From Betaproteobacteria bacterium HGW-Betaproteobacteria-3 (GTDB lineage: Bacteria; Pseudomonadota; Gammaproteobacteria; Burkholderiales; Burkholderiaceae_C), in assembly GCA_002842205.1 (NCBI GenBank), contig PHCI01000012.1, positions 1-64,000 of the forward strand: DNA of 64,000 nt, in the 5' to 3' direction. Of the stretch, positions 46,920 through 54,726 are shown one piece after another. The position numbers and the translations under genes were made by a program. Each line of letters opens with the position of its first letter. Position 1 is the first letter of the stretch. Under the pieces are notes generated by a model that saw nothing but the letters and a program-made list of their open reading frames with translations, did no database searches and was not told the DNA's origin.

Positions 46920-48860
46920 GTGCACGCCCATTTGAGTGAACTGCATCCGGGCGGCGCACGCCGCAACAAGGTGGTGACGGCGGCCGAAGCCGTGCGGCTG
47001 ATCCACGACGGCGACACCGTGGCCACGGGCGGTTTTGTCGGCATCGGCTTTGCCGAAGAGATTGCGGTGGCGCTGGAGGCCCGCTTTGTGCAGACGCAGG
47101 CTGAAACCGGCACGGGCGCGCCGCGCGACCTGACACTGGTGTACGCGGCAGGCCAGGGCGACGGCAAGACCCGCGGCCTCAACCACCTGGGCCACAAGGG
47201 CATGGTGCGCCGCGTGATTGGCGGCCACTGGGGCCTGGTGCCGGCGCTGCAGCAACTGGCGGTGGACAACGAGATCGAGGCCTACAACCTGCCGCAGGGC
47301 GTGCTGTCGCACCTGTTCCGCGACATTGCGGCGGGCAAGCCCGGCACCCTGACCCACGTCGGGCTGGACACCTTTGTGGACCCGCTGCACGGCGGCGGCA
47401 AGATCAACGCCCGCACCACCGAAGACATCGTGCGCCGCATGACCATCGACGGGCGCGACTACCTGTTCTACAAGGCCTTCCCGATTTCGGTGGGCATCAT
47501 CCGCGCCACCACGGCCGACGCCGACGGCAACCTCAGCATGGAACGCGAGGCGCTCACGCTGGAGGTGCTGGCCATCGCCATGGCCGCGCGCAACAGCGGC
47601 GGCATCGTGATCGCGCAGGTCGAGCGGCTGGCCGAGCGCGGCACGCTGCACCCGCGCAGCGTCAAGGTGCCCGGCGTGCTGGTGGACGCGGTGGTCATCG
47701 CCACCGATCCGGCGCTCCACATGCAGACCTTTTCCGAGGCCTACAACCCCGCCTATTCGGGCGAGATCCGCGTGCCCGTGGACACCCTGCCCGCCATGGC
47801 GCTGACCGAGCGCAAACTGATTGCGCGTCGCGCCGCGCTCGAGCTCAAACCCAACAGCGTGGTCAACCTGGGCATCGGCATGCCCGAAGGCGTGGCCGCG
47901 GTGGCCGCCGAAGAGAAGGTGATCGACCTGCTCACGCTCACGGCCGAACCCGGCGTGATCGGCGGCATCCCGGCCGGGGGCCTGAGCTTTGGCGCTGCCG
48001 TCAACACCCAGGCCATCATCGACCAGCCCAGCCAGTTCGACTTTTACGATGGTGGCGGGCTCGACATCGCCGTGCTGGGCCTGGCGCAGGCCGACGCCGA
48101 AGGCAACCTCAACGTCAGCAAGTTCGGCACGCGGCTGGCGGGCGCCGGGGGCTTCATCAACATCAGCCAGAACGCCAAGACCGTGGTGTTCGTCGGCACC
48201 TTCACCGCGGGCGACCTGCAAACCGACATCTCGGGCGCACGGCTGCACATCCGCAGCGAAGGCACACAACGCAAGTTTGTGCGCCAGGTCGAGCACCGCA
48301 CCTTCAGCGGCCGCGTCGCACGCCAGCGCGGCCAGCGGGTGCTGTACGTCACCGAACGCTGCGTGTTCCGGCTGGCCGGATCGCCCGAACACCCGGCGCT
48401 GGAGCTGATCGAACTGGCGCCCGGCGTGGACCTGCGGCGTGACGTGCTTGCGCTCATGGATTTCGAGCCGCTGATCAGCCCGCAGCTCAAGACCATGGAC
48501 GCCGCCCTGTTCCGACCCGAGCCGATGGGCCTGCGCGAGCGGCTGCTCGCCACGCCGCTGGCCGAGCGGCTGGAGCTGGACCGCGAGCACCGGCTGCTGT
48601 TCATCAACTTCGAAGGCCTGTCGGTGGACAGCGCGCCGGACATCGACCTCGTCGAGGCCGAGGTCACCGCCCTGCTGGCACCGCTGGGCGAGCGCGTGGC
48701 CGTGGTCGTCAACTACGACAGCTTCAGCATCCTGCCGCCGCTGCTGGAGGCCTGGACGGCCATGGTGCAGCGTCTGACCGAGCGGTTTTACAGCCGCGTC
48801 ACGCGTTACGGCACGGGGGGTTTCCTCAAGGCCCGGCTGGAGCGTCGCGCCGACCGTTGA
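46920..48860 (+). CDS. Acyl-CoA:acetate/3-ketoacid CoA-transferase (YdiF-like)
   Basis: Fused alpha-beta CoA-transferase of 646 residues that moves CoA between acyl-CoA and short-chain acids such as acetate, propionate or acetoacetate. The catalytic glutamate is in [10 protein letters not shown] (Glu343) with the following [12 protein letters not shown] oxyanion loop, and the alpha half has [15 protein letters not shown]. The YdiF/propionate-CoA-transferase group is about 520-530 residues long; here an extra 110-120 residues follow (from about 525, [20 protein letters not shown]), whose function I do not know. The start is GTG 46920 with a good AGGAG. Confidence 0.88.
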   Translation: MHAHLSELHPGGARRNKVVTAAEAVRLIHDGDTVATGGFVGIGFAEEIAVALEARFVQTQAETGTGAPRDLTLVYAAGQGDGKTRGLNHLGHKGMVRRVIGGHWGLVPALQQLAVDNEIEAYNLPQGVLSHLFRDIAAGKPGTLTHVGLDTFVDPLHGGGKINARTTEDIVRRMTIDGRDYLFYKAFPISVGIIRATTADADGNLSMEREALTLEVLAIAMAARNSGGIVIAQVERLAERGTLHPRSVKVPGVLVDAVVIATDPALHMQTFSEAYNPAYSGEIRVPVDTLPAMALTERKLIARRAALELKPNSVVNLGIGMPEGVAAVAAEEKVIDLLTLTAEPGVIGGIPAGGLSFGAAVNTQAIIDQPSQFDFYDGGGLDIAVLGLAQADAEGNLNVSKFGTRLAGAGGFINISQNAKTVVFVGTFTAGDLQTDISGARLHIRSEGTQRKFVRQVEHRTFSGRVARQRGQRVLYVTERCVFRLAGSPEHPALELIELAPGVDLRRDVLALMDFEPLISPQLKTMDAALFRPEPMGLRERLLATPLAERLELDREHRLLFINFEGLSVDSAPDIDLVEAEVTALLAPLGERVAVVVNYDSFSILPPLLEAWTAMVQRLTERFYSRVTRYGTGGFLKARLERRADR

Positions 48861-48871
48861 CCGGCGGCGAT

Positions 48872-49162
48872 TCAAAACGGACTGGCGTCACGCTTCTGGC
48901 GAAGCCAGCGACTCCAGAGATCAGCGCAATGCGCGATCCCTGCAGCGGCGAGCGCCGAGGCGGTCCAGTACCAGCCGGCACCCGTCAACACGCCACGAAT
49001 CGCCAGCATCAGAAACAAACCGGCCAGAAGATTCAAAGCGTAATCCCGGGGGGGCACACCACGGCCCGTGATCCGATGGTAAAGCGCAAGCGCAAAGCCC
49101 TCGACCACCGTCAACGCGATGATCACATTCACCAGACTTCCGTCGTGAAAGAGTGCCTCCAT
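48872..49162 (-). CDS. Small membrane protein at the end of the photosynthesis cluster
   Basis: 96 residues with three hydrophobic segments (LVNVIIALTVVEGFALALY, YALNLLAGLFLMLAIRGVL, WTASALAAAGIAHCADLW) and a basic C-terminus. It is ten bases downstream of tspO on the same strand, so it is probably the last gene of bchG-bch2-bchP-tspO-this. I do not recognise the family; the link to photosynthesis is positional only. Confidence 0.65.
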   Translation of the reverse strand: MEALFHDGSLVNVIIALTVVEGFALALYHRITGRGVPPRDYALNLLAGLFLMLAIRGVLTGAGWYWTASALAAAGIAHCADLWSRWLRQKRDASPF

Positions 49163-49172
49163 GGATCGCCTG

Positions 49173-49655
49173 TCAAAACGGACCGTTGAGCGCCACGGCG
49201 ACCCAGTTCAGGGTGGCGGCAAAAGCAATCCAGAGCAGATAGGGGACCAGCAGCACACATGCCTTGCGCGAGTAGCGCCCCGTCTCGCCCATGATCCAAA
49301 GTACCGAAAACCAGAGGAAACCAACCTCGATCAATGCCCAGTCTGGCCGGTGCAGCCGGAAGTACAGGAAGCTCCAGAGCGCATTCAGGCAGCCGTTCAG
49401 CGCGAACAGCACCAGCAGCCGACGTCGACGCGCGCGGCCCGGTGCACTGCGCCAAGCCACCACGCCGGCAACAGCCGTCATCGCGAAAATGACGGTCCAG
49501 GCCGGACCGAAGGCCCAATCGGGCGGCTTCCACCAGGGCTGCCTCAGACTGAGGTACCAAGGCCCGATTTCGGTCATGAGCCCTCCCAGCCCCGCCACCG
49601 CCATGGCCGCACCGGCGGCAACTGCCACGGGCTGCCAGGAACGACGCGGATTCAT
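49173..49655 (-). CDS. tspO: TspO/MBR family tryptophan-rich sensory protein
   Basis: 160-residue, five-helix membrane protein. The family stretch WYLSLRQPWWKPPDWAFGPAW and the WSFLYFRLHRPDWAL segment with its conserved Trp residues are present. In Rhodobacter, TspO is an outer-membrane, oxygen-dependent negative modulator of photosynthesis gene expression that works through tetrapyrrole efflux or breakdown. Its place after bchP fits such a role. It overlaps the bchP stop by four bases. Confidence 0.92.
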   Translation of the reverse strand: MNPRRSWQPVAVAAGAAMAVAGLGGLMTEIGPWYLSLRQPWWKPPDWAFGPAWTVIFAMTAVAGVVAWRSAPGRARRRRLLVLFALNGCLNALWSFLYFRLHRPDWALIEVGFLWFSVLWIMGETGRYSRKACVLLVPYLLWIAFAATLNWVAVALNGPF

Positions 49656-50866
49656 ATTCGGGTCATGCCCAGCAGATGCGCCATATCCTTTAAAAAAATT
49701 CGCACGTGGGCCATGGGCTTCTTTCGCACAAGCTGCTTGTTCATGTAAGACTCGAAGGTGAGCTGCTGCACATCTCGGTCTTCGCAGATTTTCACAAAGC
49801 GCTCACGTCGGCGGTCGCTCGAATACCAGAACGCCTGCATGATCCCCAGTACCCAGAAGACGGTGCCATGCGCCTTCATGAAGCGCTTTCGTGCAAGTTT
49901 CAGCGCGCTGGCATCGCCGGTACGCAGCAGTTCGATCACGGCCTGCGCAGCGAGCTCACCGCCCACCATGGCGTAGTAGATGCCCTCGCCGGAAGCCGGC
50001 GCCACCACCCCGGCGGCGTCGCCGGCCAAAACCACATCGCGACCATTGTCCCAACGCGGCAAGGGCTTCATCGGGATCGGTGCACCTTCCCGACGAAGTG
50101 TTTCGGCATTCTGCAGGCCAACCGTCTGGCGCAGATTCCCAACGGCGCTCCGCAACGAAAATCCCTTGTCAGCACTGCCCGTCCCAATGCTCAAGGTGTC
50201 GCCGTGCGGGAACACCCAACCGTAAAAATCAGGCGAAAGCGGGCTCTGGTAGAACACATCGCAGCGCAAAGCGTCATACCCGCTGGGCGGCACCACGGGC
50301 TTGCGAACGATTTCATGGTAGGCGAACACATATTTCGTCCTGTCAGCGCCAGGTACGGCCTGGCGCGCCACCTCTGAGCGGGCACCGTCCGCCCCGATGA
50401 CAGCGCGCGCCCGTACCCGACAAGCAACGCCTTCGCCCTGACGATGATGCTGGCGGGCGCGAAAATGCACCACACTCATCCCATCGTCATCGCGCGTCAG
50501 ACGCTCAAAGCACCCACTTTGACGCACGGCGCCACTAGTGACTGCACGCTCGCGGAGCCACTCGTCAAAGTCTTCGCGGTTCACCATGCCGACGAACCCG
50601 TTGTCGATCGGGATATCCACGTGCCTGTTTTTCGGTGACACCATGCGTGCCGACCGAACCCGTGCCATGAGCAGGTGATCCGGGATCGCGAAATCCTTGA
50701 TCAGTCGCGGCGGAATGGCGCCGCCGCATGGCTTGACCCGCCCCGCTCGATCCAGCAGCAGCACTGAATGTCCCTTGCGGGCGATTTCCAGCGCGGCGGT
50801 CGCACCCGCTGGTCCGCCCCCGACCACCACGACGTCAAATGATTCAGTCCGGCTCATTGAGTTCAC
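49652..50866 (-). CDS. bchP: Geranylgeranyl reductase BchP
   Basis: Flavoprotein (404 residues) that reduces the geranylgeranyl side chain of bacteriochlorophyll to phytyl in three NADPH-dependent steps. FAD-binding VVVVGGGPAGATAALEIA with KGHSVLLLDR, the CGGAIPPRLI stretch and the second FAD motif VVLAGDAAGVVAPASGEGIYYAM are intact. It overlaps both tspO and the bch2-type gene by four bases, so the group is tightly coupled. Confidence 0.95.
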   Translation of the reverse strand: MNSMSRTESFDVVVVGGGPAGATAALEIARKGHSVLLLDRAGRVKPCGGAIPPRLIKDFAIPDHLLMARVRSARMVSPKNRHVDIPIDNGFVGMVNREDFDEWLRERAVTSGAVRQSGCFERLTRDDDGMSVVHFRARQHHRQGEGVACRVRARAVIGADGARSEVARQAVPGADRTKYVFAYHEIVRKPVVPPSGYDALRCDVFYQSPLSPDFYGWVFPHGDTLSIGTGSADKGFSLRSAVGNLRQTVGLQNAETLRREGAPIPMKPLPRWDNGRDVVLAGDAAGVVAPASGEGIYYAMVGGELAAQAVIELLRTGDASALKLARKRFMKAHGTVFWVLGIMQAFWYSSDRRRERFVKICEDRDVQQLTFESYMNKQLVRKKPMAHVRIFLKDMAHLLGMTRI

Positions 50867-52257
50867 CCCTGTTCTGCATGGACGACACGCATGTCGCGGT
50901 CACCGGTAAAACCGCCACGACGGCCATAACCATCCTTCAACACTTGCGCCGACCCGACTGGCTGGCCAATACGGCCGGCCAACAGGGCTGATGCGACGAA
51001 CAGCAACCCTTCCAACGCGAACACCGCTGCATAAGCACCACCGGGCGCGGCAATCACAAGGCGCGCCAAATCGGTCGCAGCGGCGCCCACGAGGCCGCCG
51101 AATCCAAACGCTATGGCCTGCGCAGCGCCCCAAAGTCCCATTCGAACGCCTTCGCGCGATGCGTGGCCCTCACTCGCCAGTCGCATCATGGAGCCGATCG
51201 CACCGATGGAAAACGCCCCATTGGCCGCACCGAGACAAAATATTGTGGTTTTCAATGGCCACCCTGGTCCAACCAAGCCGCCGATCGTGAGACCAAACAG
51301 GGCCACGGCCGATGCAATGCAACCGCCAATCGTCCAGGCCCGAAGTGAACCGACATGCCGCAACAACGGTCGCGCTCTCCAGCGTTGCCCCAGCAGTCCC
51401 GCCACGGCAACCAACATCATCCCGAGCAGCACGCCTGCGTGCTGAACGCCTGAAAGCTGGGTCGAAGCGCCAGGGGTCAAGCCGAACACCGTTCCCGAAA
51501 AAGGCTCCAGAATAAGATCTTGTGCGCTGTAGGCCACCATCGAAACAAACACGAAAATCGTGAACCGTCTTGCGACGGGCTCCCCCCAAACCTGAGCCAA
51601 CGCATCGCGAAAGGCGGGCTTGTGTTGATGTGCCGTCGCAGTCGCCCGCGTTGGCTTGGTGGCATCCCCTTCAAGTTTGTATACCGCCACCAGCGTCAGC
51701 ACCATCGCGAATATGGACACGCCCACGCTCACTGCCACCAGCCGCGCCGGTGCGTACGGGTCGAGCAGTTGCCCTGCCACGCCGGCAGTGAGGGCAAAAC
51801 CCGCGATCATCATCATCCAGACCAGGGTGGCCGCAGCGGCGCGGCGCCCCGCGGGCACGCGCTTGGCGAGCATGACCAGCAACGCGGTACCGCTGGAGCT
51901 AACCCCCAGACCCACCAACACAAAGGCGAATGCGGCAAGCGCGATCCCTGCACCATGGTTACTGGCCATCCAAGCCGTGGCCAAGGCCGCCGTGGCGCCG
52001 CCAATGGCCAGCACGGCCATGCCGCCCACGATCCAGGGCGTGCGGCGACCGCCCACATCTGAACCATGTCCCATCCGCGGGCGCGCCACCTGAACCAGAT
52101 AATGCAGCGCCACCAGGAAGCCTGGCAACAGTGCCGGCAAAGCGAGTTCAACCACCATCACGCGATTCAGCGTTGAAGTGGTCAGCATCACAACCGCACC
52201 CAACGCGGCCTGCACCAAGCCCAGCCGCGCAATGCTGGGCCAACCAAATGGCGTCAT
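50863..52257 (-). CDS. PucC/Bch2-family MFS protein (BCD family)
   Basis: 464-residue protein with twelve hydrophobic segments belonging to the bacteriochlorophyll delivery (BCD) group that includes PucC, LhaA and the gene between bchG and bchP in Rhodobacter. The family stretch NRVMVVELALPALLPGFLVALHYLVQVARPRMGHGSD is present. Such proteins aid assembly of light-harvesting complexes, perhaps by delivering pigment. The start at 52257 overlaps the bchG stop (ATGA). Sequences between bchG and bchP are usually called bch2 or orf428. Confidence 0.9.
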   Translation of the reverse strand: MTPFGWPSIARLGLVQAALGAVVMLTTSTLNRVMVVELALPALLPGFLVALHYLVQVARPRMGHGSDVGGRRTPWIVGGMAVLAIGGATAALATAWMASNHGAGIALAAFAFVLVGLGVSSSGTALLVMLAKRVPAGRRAAAATLVWMMMIAGFALTAGVAGQLLDPYAPARLVAVSVGVSIFAMVLTLVAVYKLEGDATKPTRATATAHQHKPAFRDALAQVWGEPVARRFTIFVFVSMVAYSAQDLILEPFSGTVFGLTPGASTQLSGVQHAGVLLGMMLVAVAGLLGQRWRARPLLRHVGSLRAWTIGGCIASAVALFGLTIGGLVGPGWPLKTTIFCLGAANGAFSIGAIGSMMRLASEGHASREGVRMGLWGAAQAIAFGFGGLVGAAATDLARLVIAAPGGAYAAVFALEGLLFVASALLAGRIGQPVGSAQVLKDGYGRRGGFTGDRDMRVVHAEQG

Positions 52258-53138
52258 GCCCCGCCTCCTGCAGAACGCAACGCAAATGCGCTGACCATCA
52301 TGCCCGCCACAAACAGTGGCACGCCAAATCCGCTGTACCAGAGCGCCCGCTGGCTCACACTCGCCAGGAAGTGCCGCATCATGCCCACCTGAAGGCAAAG
52401 CAGGACGGCCACCGCTCCGGCATGCCACGACTGTCCCCAGATCAACAGCAGCATGATCACGGCCACCTGCGGCACGACCATGGTCCAGCAGGCCACGCGC
52501 CCCGCGCGTTGCACGCCCAGTTGCACGGGTAACGAGCGAACGCCCATTTGCCGATCGCCCTCTACGGCCTTGAAGTCATTGAGCGTCATGATGCCGTGCG
52601 TGGCGGCACTGTAAAGCGCCGCCAGCGCAAGGGAACGACCGTCAGGCATGACGCCACCCGCCATGACGGCAGCGCCAGTGACCCAGGCGATGCCCTCGTA
52701 ACTGATGCCACAAGCCGCGTTCCCCCACCACCCGTTTTCCTTCAACCGCACTGGCGGTGCGCTGTAAGCCCATGCCAGTGCCAGACCAATCACGGCCGCG
52801 ACAAAACCCCAGGGGCCGAGCAGCGCTGCAACGCCCAGGGACGCCAGCGTCCAGACAATGGCCAGGTACAGGCCCCAGCGGCCTGGCATGCGGCCCGACG
52901 GTATGGGCCGGTGCGGCTCATTGATGGCATCGACATGGCGATCAAACCAGTCATTCACGGCTTGACTTGTCGCACAGACGAGAGGACCCGCCAATGCGAT
53001 CCCGATTGCTGCCAGCAGCCATTTGCCTTCCATCGACATGCCCGACGCCACCACGCCGCAGGCAAAGGCCCACATCGGAGGAAACCATGTGATGGGCTTG
53101 AAAAGCTCGGCGATTGCGGAAAACGCAGGGCGTGCCAT
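52254..53138 (-). CDS. bchG: Bacteriochlorophyll/chlorophyll synthase BchG
   Basis: UbiA-type membrane prenyltransferase (294 residues) that esterifies bacteriochlorophyllide a with geranylgeranyl or phytyl diphosphate. The Asp-rich motif NDWFDRHVDAINEPHRPIPSGRM and the second loop TLNDFKAVEGDRQMGVRSLP are conserved. It is the promoter-proximal gene of the leftward bchG-bch2-bchP-tspO run. A candidate promoter ends about eight bases before the ATG, so its message may be leaderless. Confidence 0.95.
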   Translation of the reverse strand: MARPAFSAIAELFKPITWFPPMWAFACGVVASGMSMEGKWLLAAIGIALAGPLVCATSQAVNDWFDRHVDAINEPHRPIPSGRMPGRWGLYLAIVWTLASLGVAALLGPWGFVAAVIGLALAWAYSAPPVRLKENGWWGNAACGISYEGIAWVTGAAVMAGGVMPDGRSLALAALYSAATHGIMTLNDFKAVEGDRQMGVRSLPVQLGVQRAGRVACWTMVVPQVAVIMLLLIWGQSWHAGAVAVLLCLQVGMMRHFLASVSQRALWYSGFGVPLFVAGMMVSAFALRSAGGGA

Positions 53139-53146
53139 AAGAAATG

Positions 53147-53187
53147 TTTTTACATTGGACGGTTATAGATGTCAATTTATATTTACA
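53147..53187. promoter_or_regulatory. Divergent bchG/ppsR-like promoter with PpsR operator
   Basis: TGTCAATTTATATTTACA (53170-53187) is a perfect TGT-N12-ACA, the known PpsR/CrtJ half-site arrangement. Leftward, TTGACA (53175-53170), 17 bases, TAAAAA (53152-53147) gives a sigma70-type promoter for bchG. Rightward, TTGGAC (53155-53160), 17 bases, TATATT (53178-53183) serves the ppsR-like gene. The operator covers the -35 of one and the -10 of the other. Confidence 0.75.
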
Positions 53188-53319
53188 CTTTTCGAAATTT
53201 CATCAAAATCACGGCGAATCCGGCAGGCACGACGACTTGCACAGGCCTAGAATCCGTTGCATGGTCAGTTCACCATTCAATCGCCTCGCGGCTTTCGACT
53301 GCCTCACCGCAGATGCGCC

Positions 53320-54726
53320 ATGAACCCGCTTACCGGCATTGAGCCGGATCTGAGTGCCCTTGCTGCGTGGGCGCCCGAGTTGGCCCGGGCCTTTGTTTCA
53401 CTTTCCAGCGATATCGCACTCGTGCTCGATGACGACGGAATCATTCGTGTCGTAGCCCAGGGGAACGGTGCGCCGCTGTCCAGCGCAGCGCAGGAATGGG
53501 TTGGCCGCTCATGGGCAGATACCGCCACCGGCGACACCCGCGTCAAGATTGAACAGTTGCTCAACGAGGTCAACACGACGGGCTTGGCACGCAAGCGCGA
53601 AGTCAACCACCCGTCGGAAAAAGGGGGCAATTTGGCGGTGGCCTACACCGCGATTCGCTTGGGCGAAAACGGGCCATTGCTGGCGGTGGGCCGCGATATG
53701 GGCACCATCGCCGCCATCCAGCAACGATTTCTGGACGCGCAGCAGGAAATGGAGCGCGGCTATTGGCGTGTGCGTCAATCAGAGGCGCGCTATCGGCTGC
53801 TGTTTCAGGTCGCCACAGACGCCGTGCTGTTGGTGGACTCCGAATCACTGACCATCCTGGAGGCCAATCAGGCCGCCTCACAGTTGTTTGACATGACGAC
53901 CGAACAGATCGTGGGGCGGCCCACAACGTTCGGCTTTGAGCGGCATTCGCGTCGTGCGGTCGACGAGTTGCTGGTCACGGCGCGCGAAAGCCACCAACCA
54001 GCCGAGATTCGAGCGCGACTCGCCGGCAAGATCAGCACCACCAGCGTGGCGGCCACCCCGTTCCGGTCGGATGATGCGATGCGTCTGCTGGTGCGCATTC
54101 GCGCCATGGACATGCCCGGCATCGCAACAGAACTGAGCACCACGCTCGCCCGGCTGGTGGATGGCGCCAGCGACGGCGTGGTCGTCACCGATTCGGGCGG
54201 CCGTATCCTGATCGCCAACCCGGCTTTCCTCAAGCTTGTACACATGAACACCGAGACGGCCGTCAAGGGTCGTTCACTGACAGATTGGCTCGGTTTACCC
54301 GACGACCAGTTGGCGCGCCTGATTGCCCAGGTACGACGCCAAGGCATCACCCAGCGTGTGGCCTCGCGCCTGCTCGCAACCGACGCCCAGGTGGTTCAGG
54401 TCGACTTCTCGGCAGCCCTGCTGACAGAGGGTGACCAGGAGTGCATTGGTTTTACCATTCACCCAGTGGAGCGCGAGTCAAGCGAACCCGACCACTTGAC
54501 AGGCGACCTGCGTACCGCGGTGACCCAACTCGCGGGCTACATGGGCAGTGAACCATTACCCGACATCTTGCGCCGCGCTACCACACTGCTCGAACGGCAC
54601 TTCATCCATATTGCCATGGAGCGATCTCATCACGACCCCGAGGCCGCCGCCCGTTTGCTCGGCATAGACCGGGAACGCCTGGACCTGCCAACTCAGGACA
54701 AAAATACTTCGTCCGGGGAGCGGTGA
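53320..54726 (+). CDS. PpsR/CrtJ paralogue with degenerate DNA-binding helix
   Basis: 468-residue regulator with the PpsR layout: N-terminal PAS (SSDIALVLDDDGIIRVVAQG), linker helix, PAS1 (RYRLLFQVATDAVLLVDSESLTILEAN), PAS2 (DGASDGVVVTDSGGRILIANPAFL) and a Fis-type C-terminus. Compared with the other PpsR in this window (57538), the C-terminus keeps AARLLGIDRERL but then reads DLPTQDKN where the recognition helix should continue YVKLRR, and the conserved Cys of EQLCIEA is missing (RHFIHIA). DNA binding is therefore doubtful. It directly abuts bphP. It may act as a protein partner rather than a repressor (inference). Confidence 0.85.
   Translation: MNPLTGIEPDLSALAAWAPELARAFVSLSSDIALVLDDDGIIRVVAQGNGAPLSSAAQEWVGRSWADTATGDTRVKIEQLLNEVNTTGLARKREVNHPSEKGGNLAVAYTAIRLGENGPLLAVGRDMGTIAAIQQRFLDAQQEMERGYWRVRQSEARYRLLFQVATDAVLLVDSESLTILEANQAASQLFDMTTEQIVGRPTTFGFERHSRRAVDELLVTARESHQPAEIRARLAGKISTTSVAATPFRSDDAMRLLVRIRAMDMPGIATELSTTLARLVDGASDGVVVTDSGGRILIANPAFLKLVHMNTETAVKGRSLTDWLGLPDDQLARLIAQVRRQGITQRVASRLLATDAQVVQVDFSAALLTEGDQECIGFTIHPVERESSEPDHLTGDLRTAVTQLAGYMGSEPLPDILRRATTLLERHFIHIAMERSHHDPEAAARLLGIDRERLDLPTQDKNTSSGER

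Noticed and set aside
53144-53155. Second TGT...ACA palindrome in the bchG promoter (TGTTTTTACA)
   Set aside because: The spacing is four bases, not twelve, so it does not fit PpsR/CrtJ binding.
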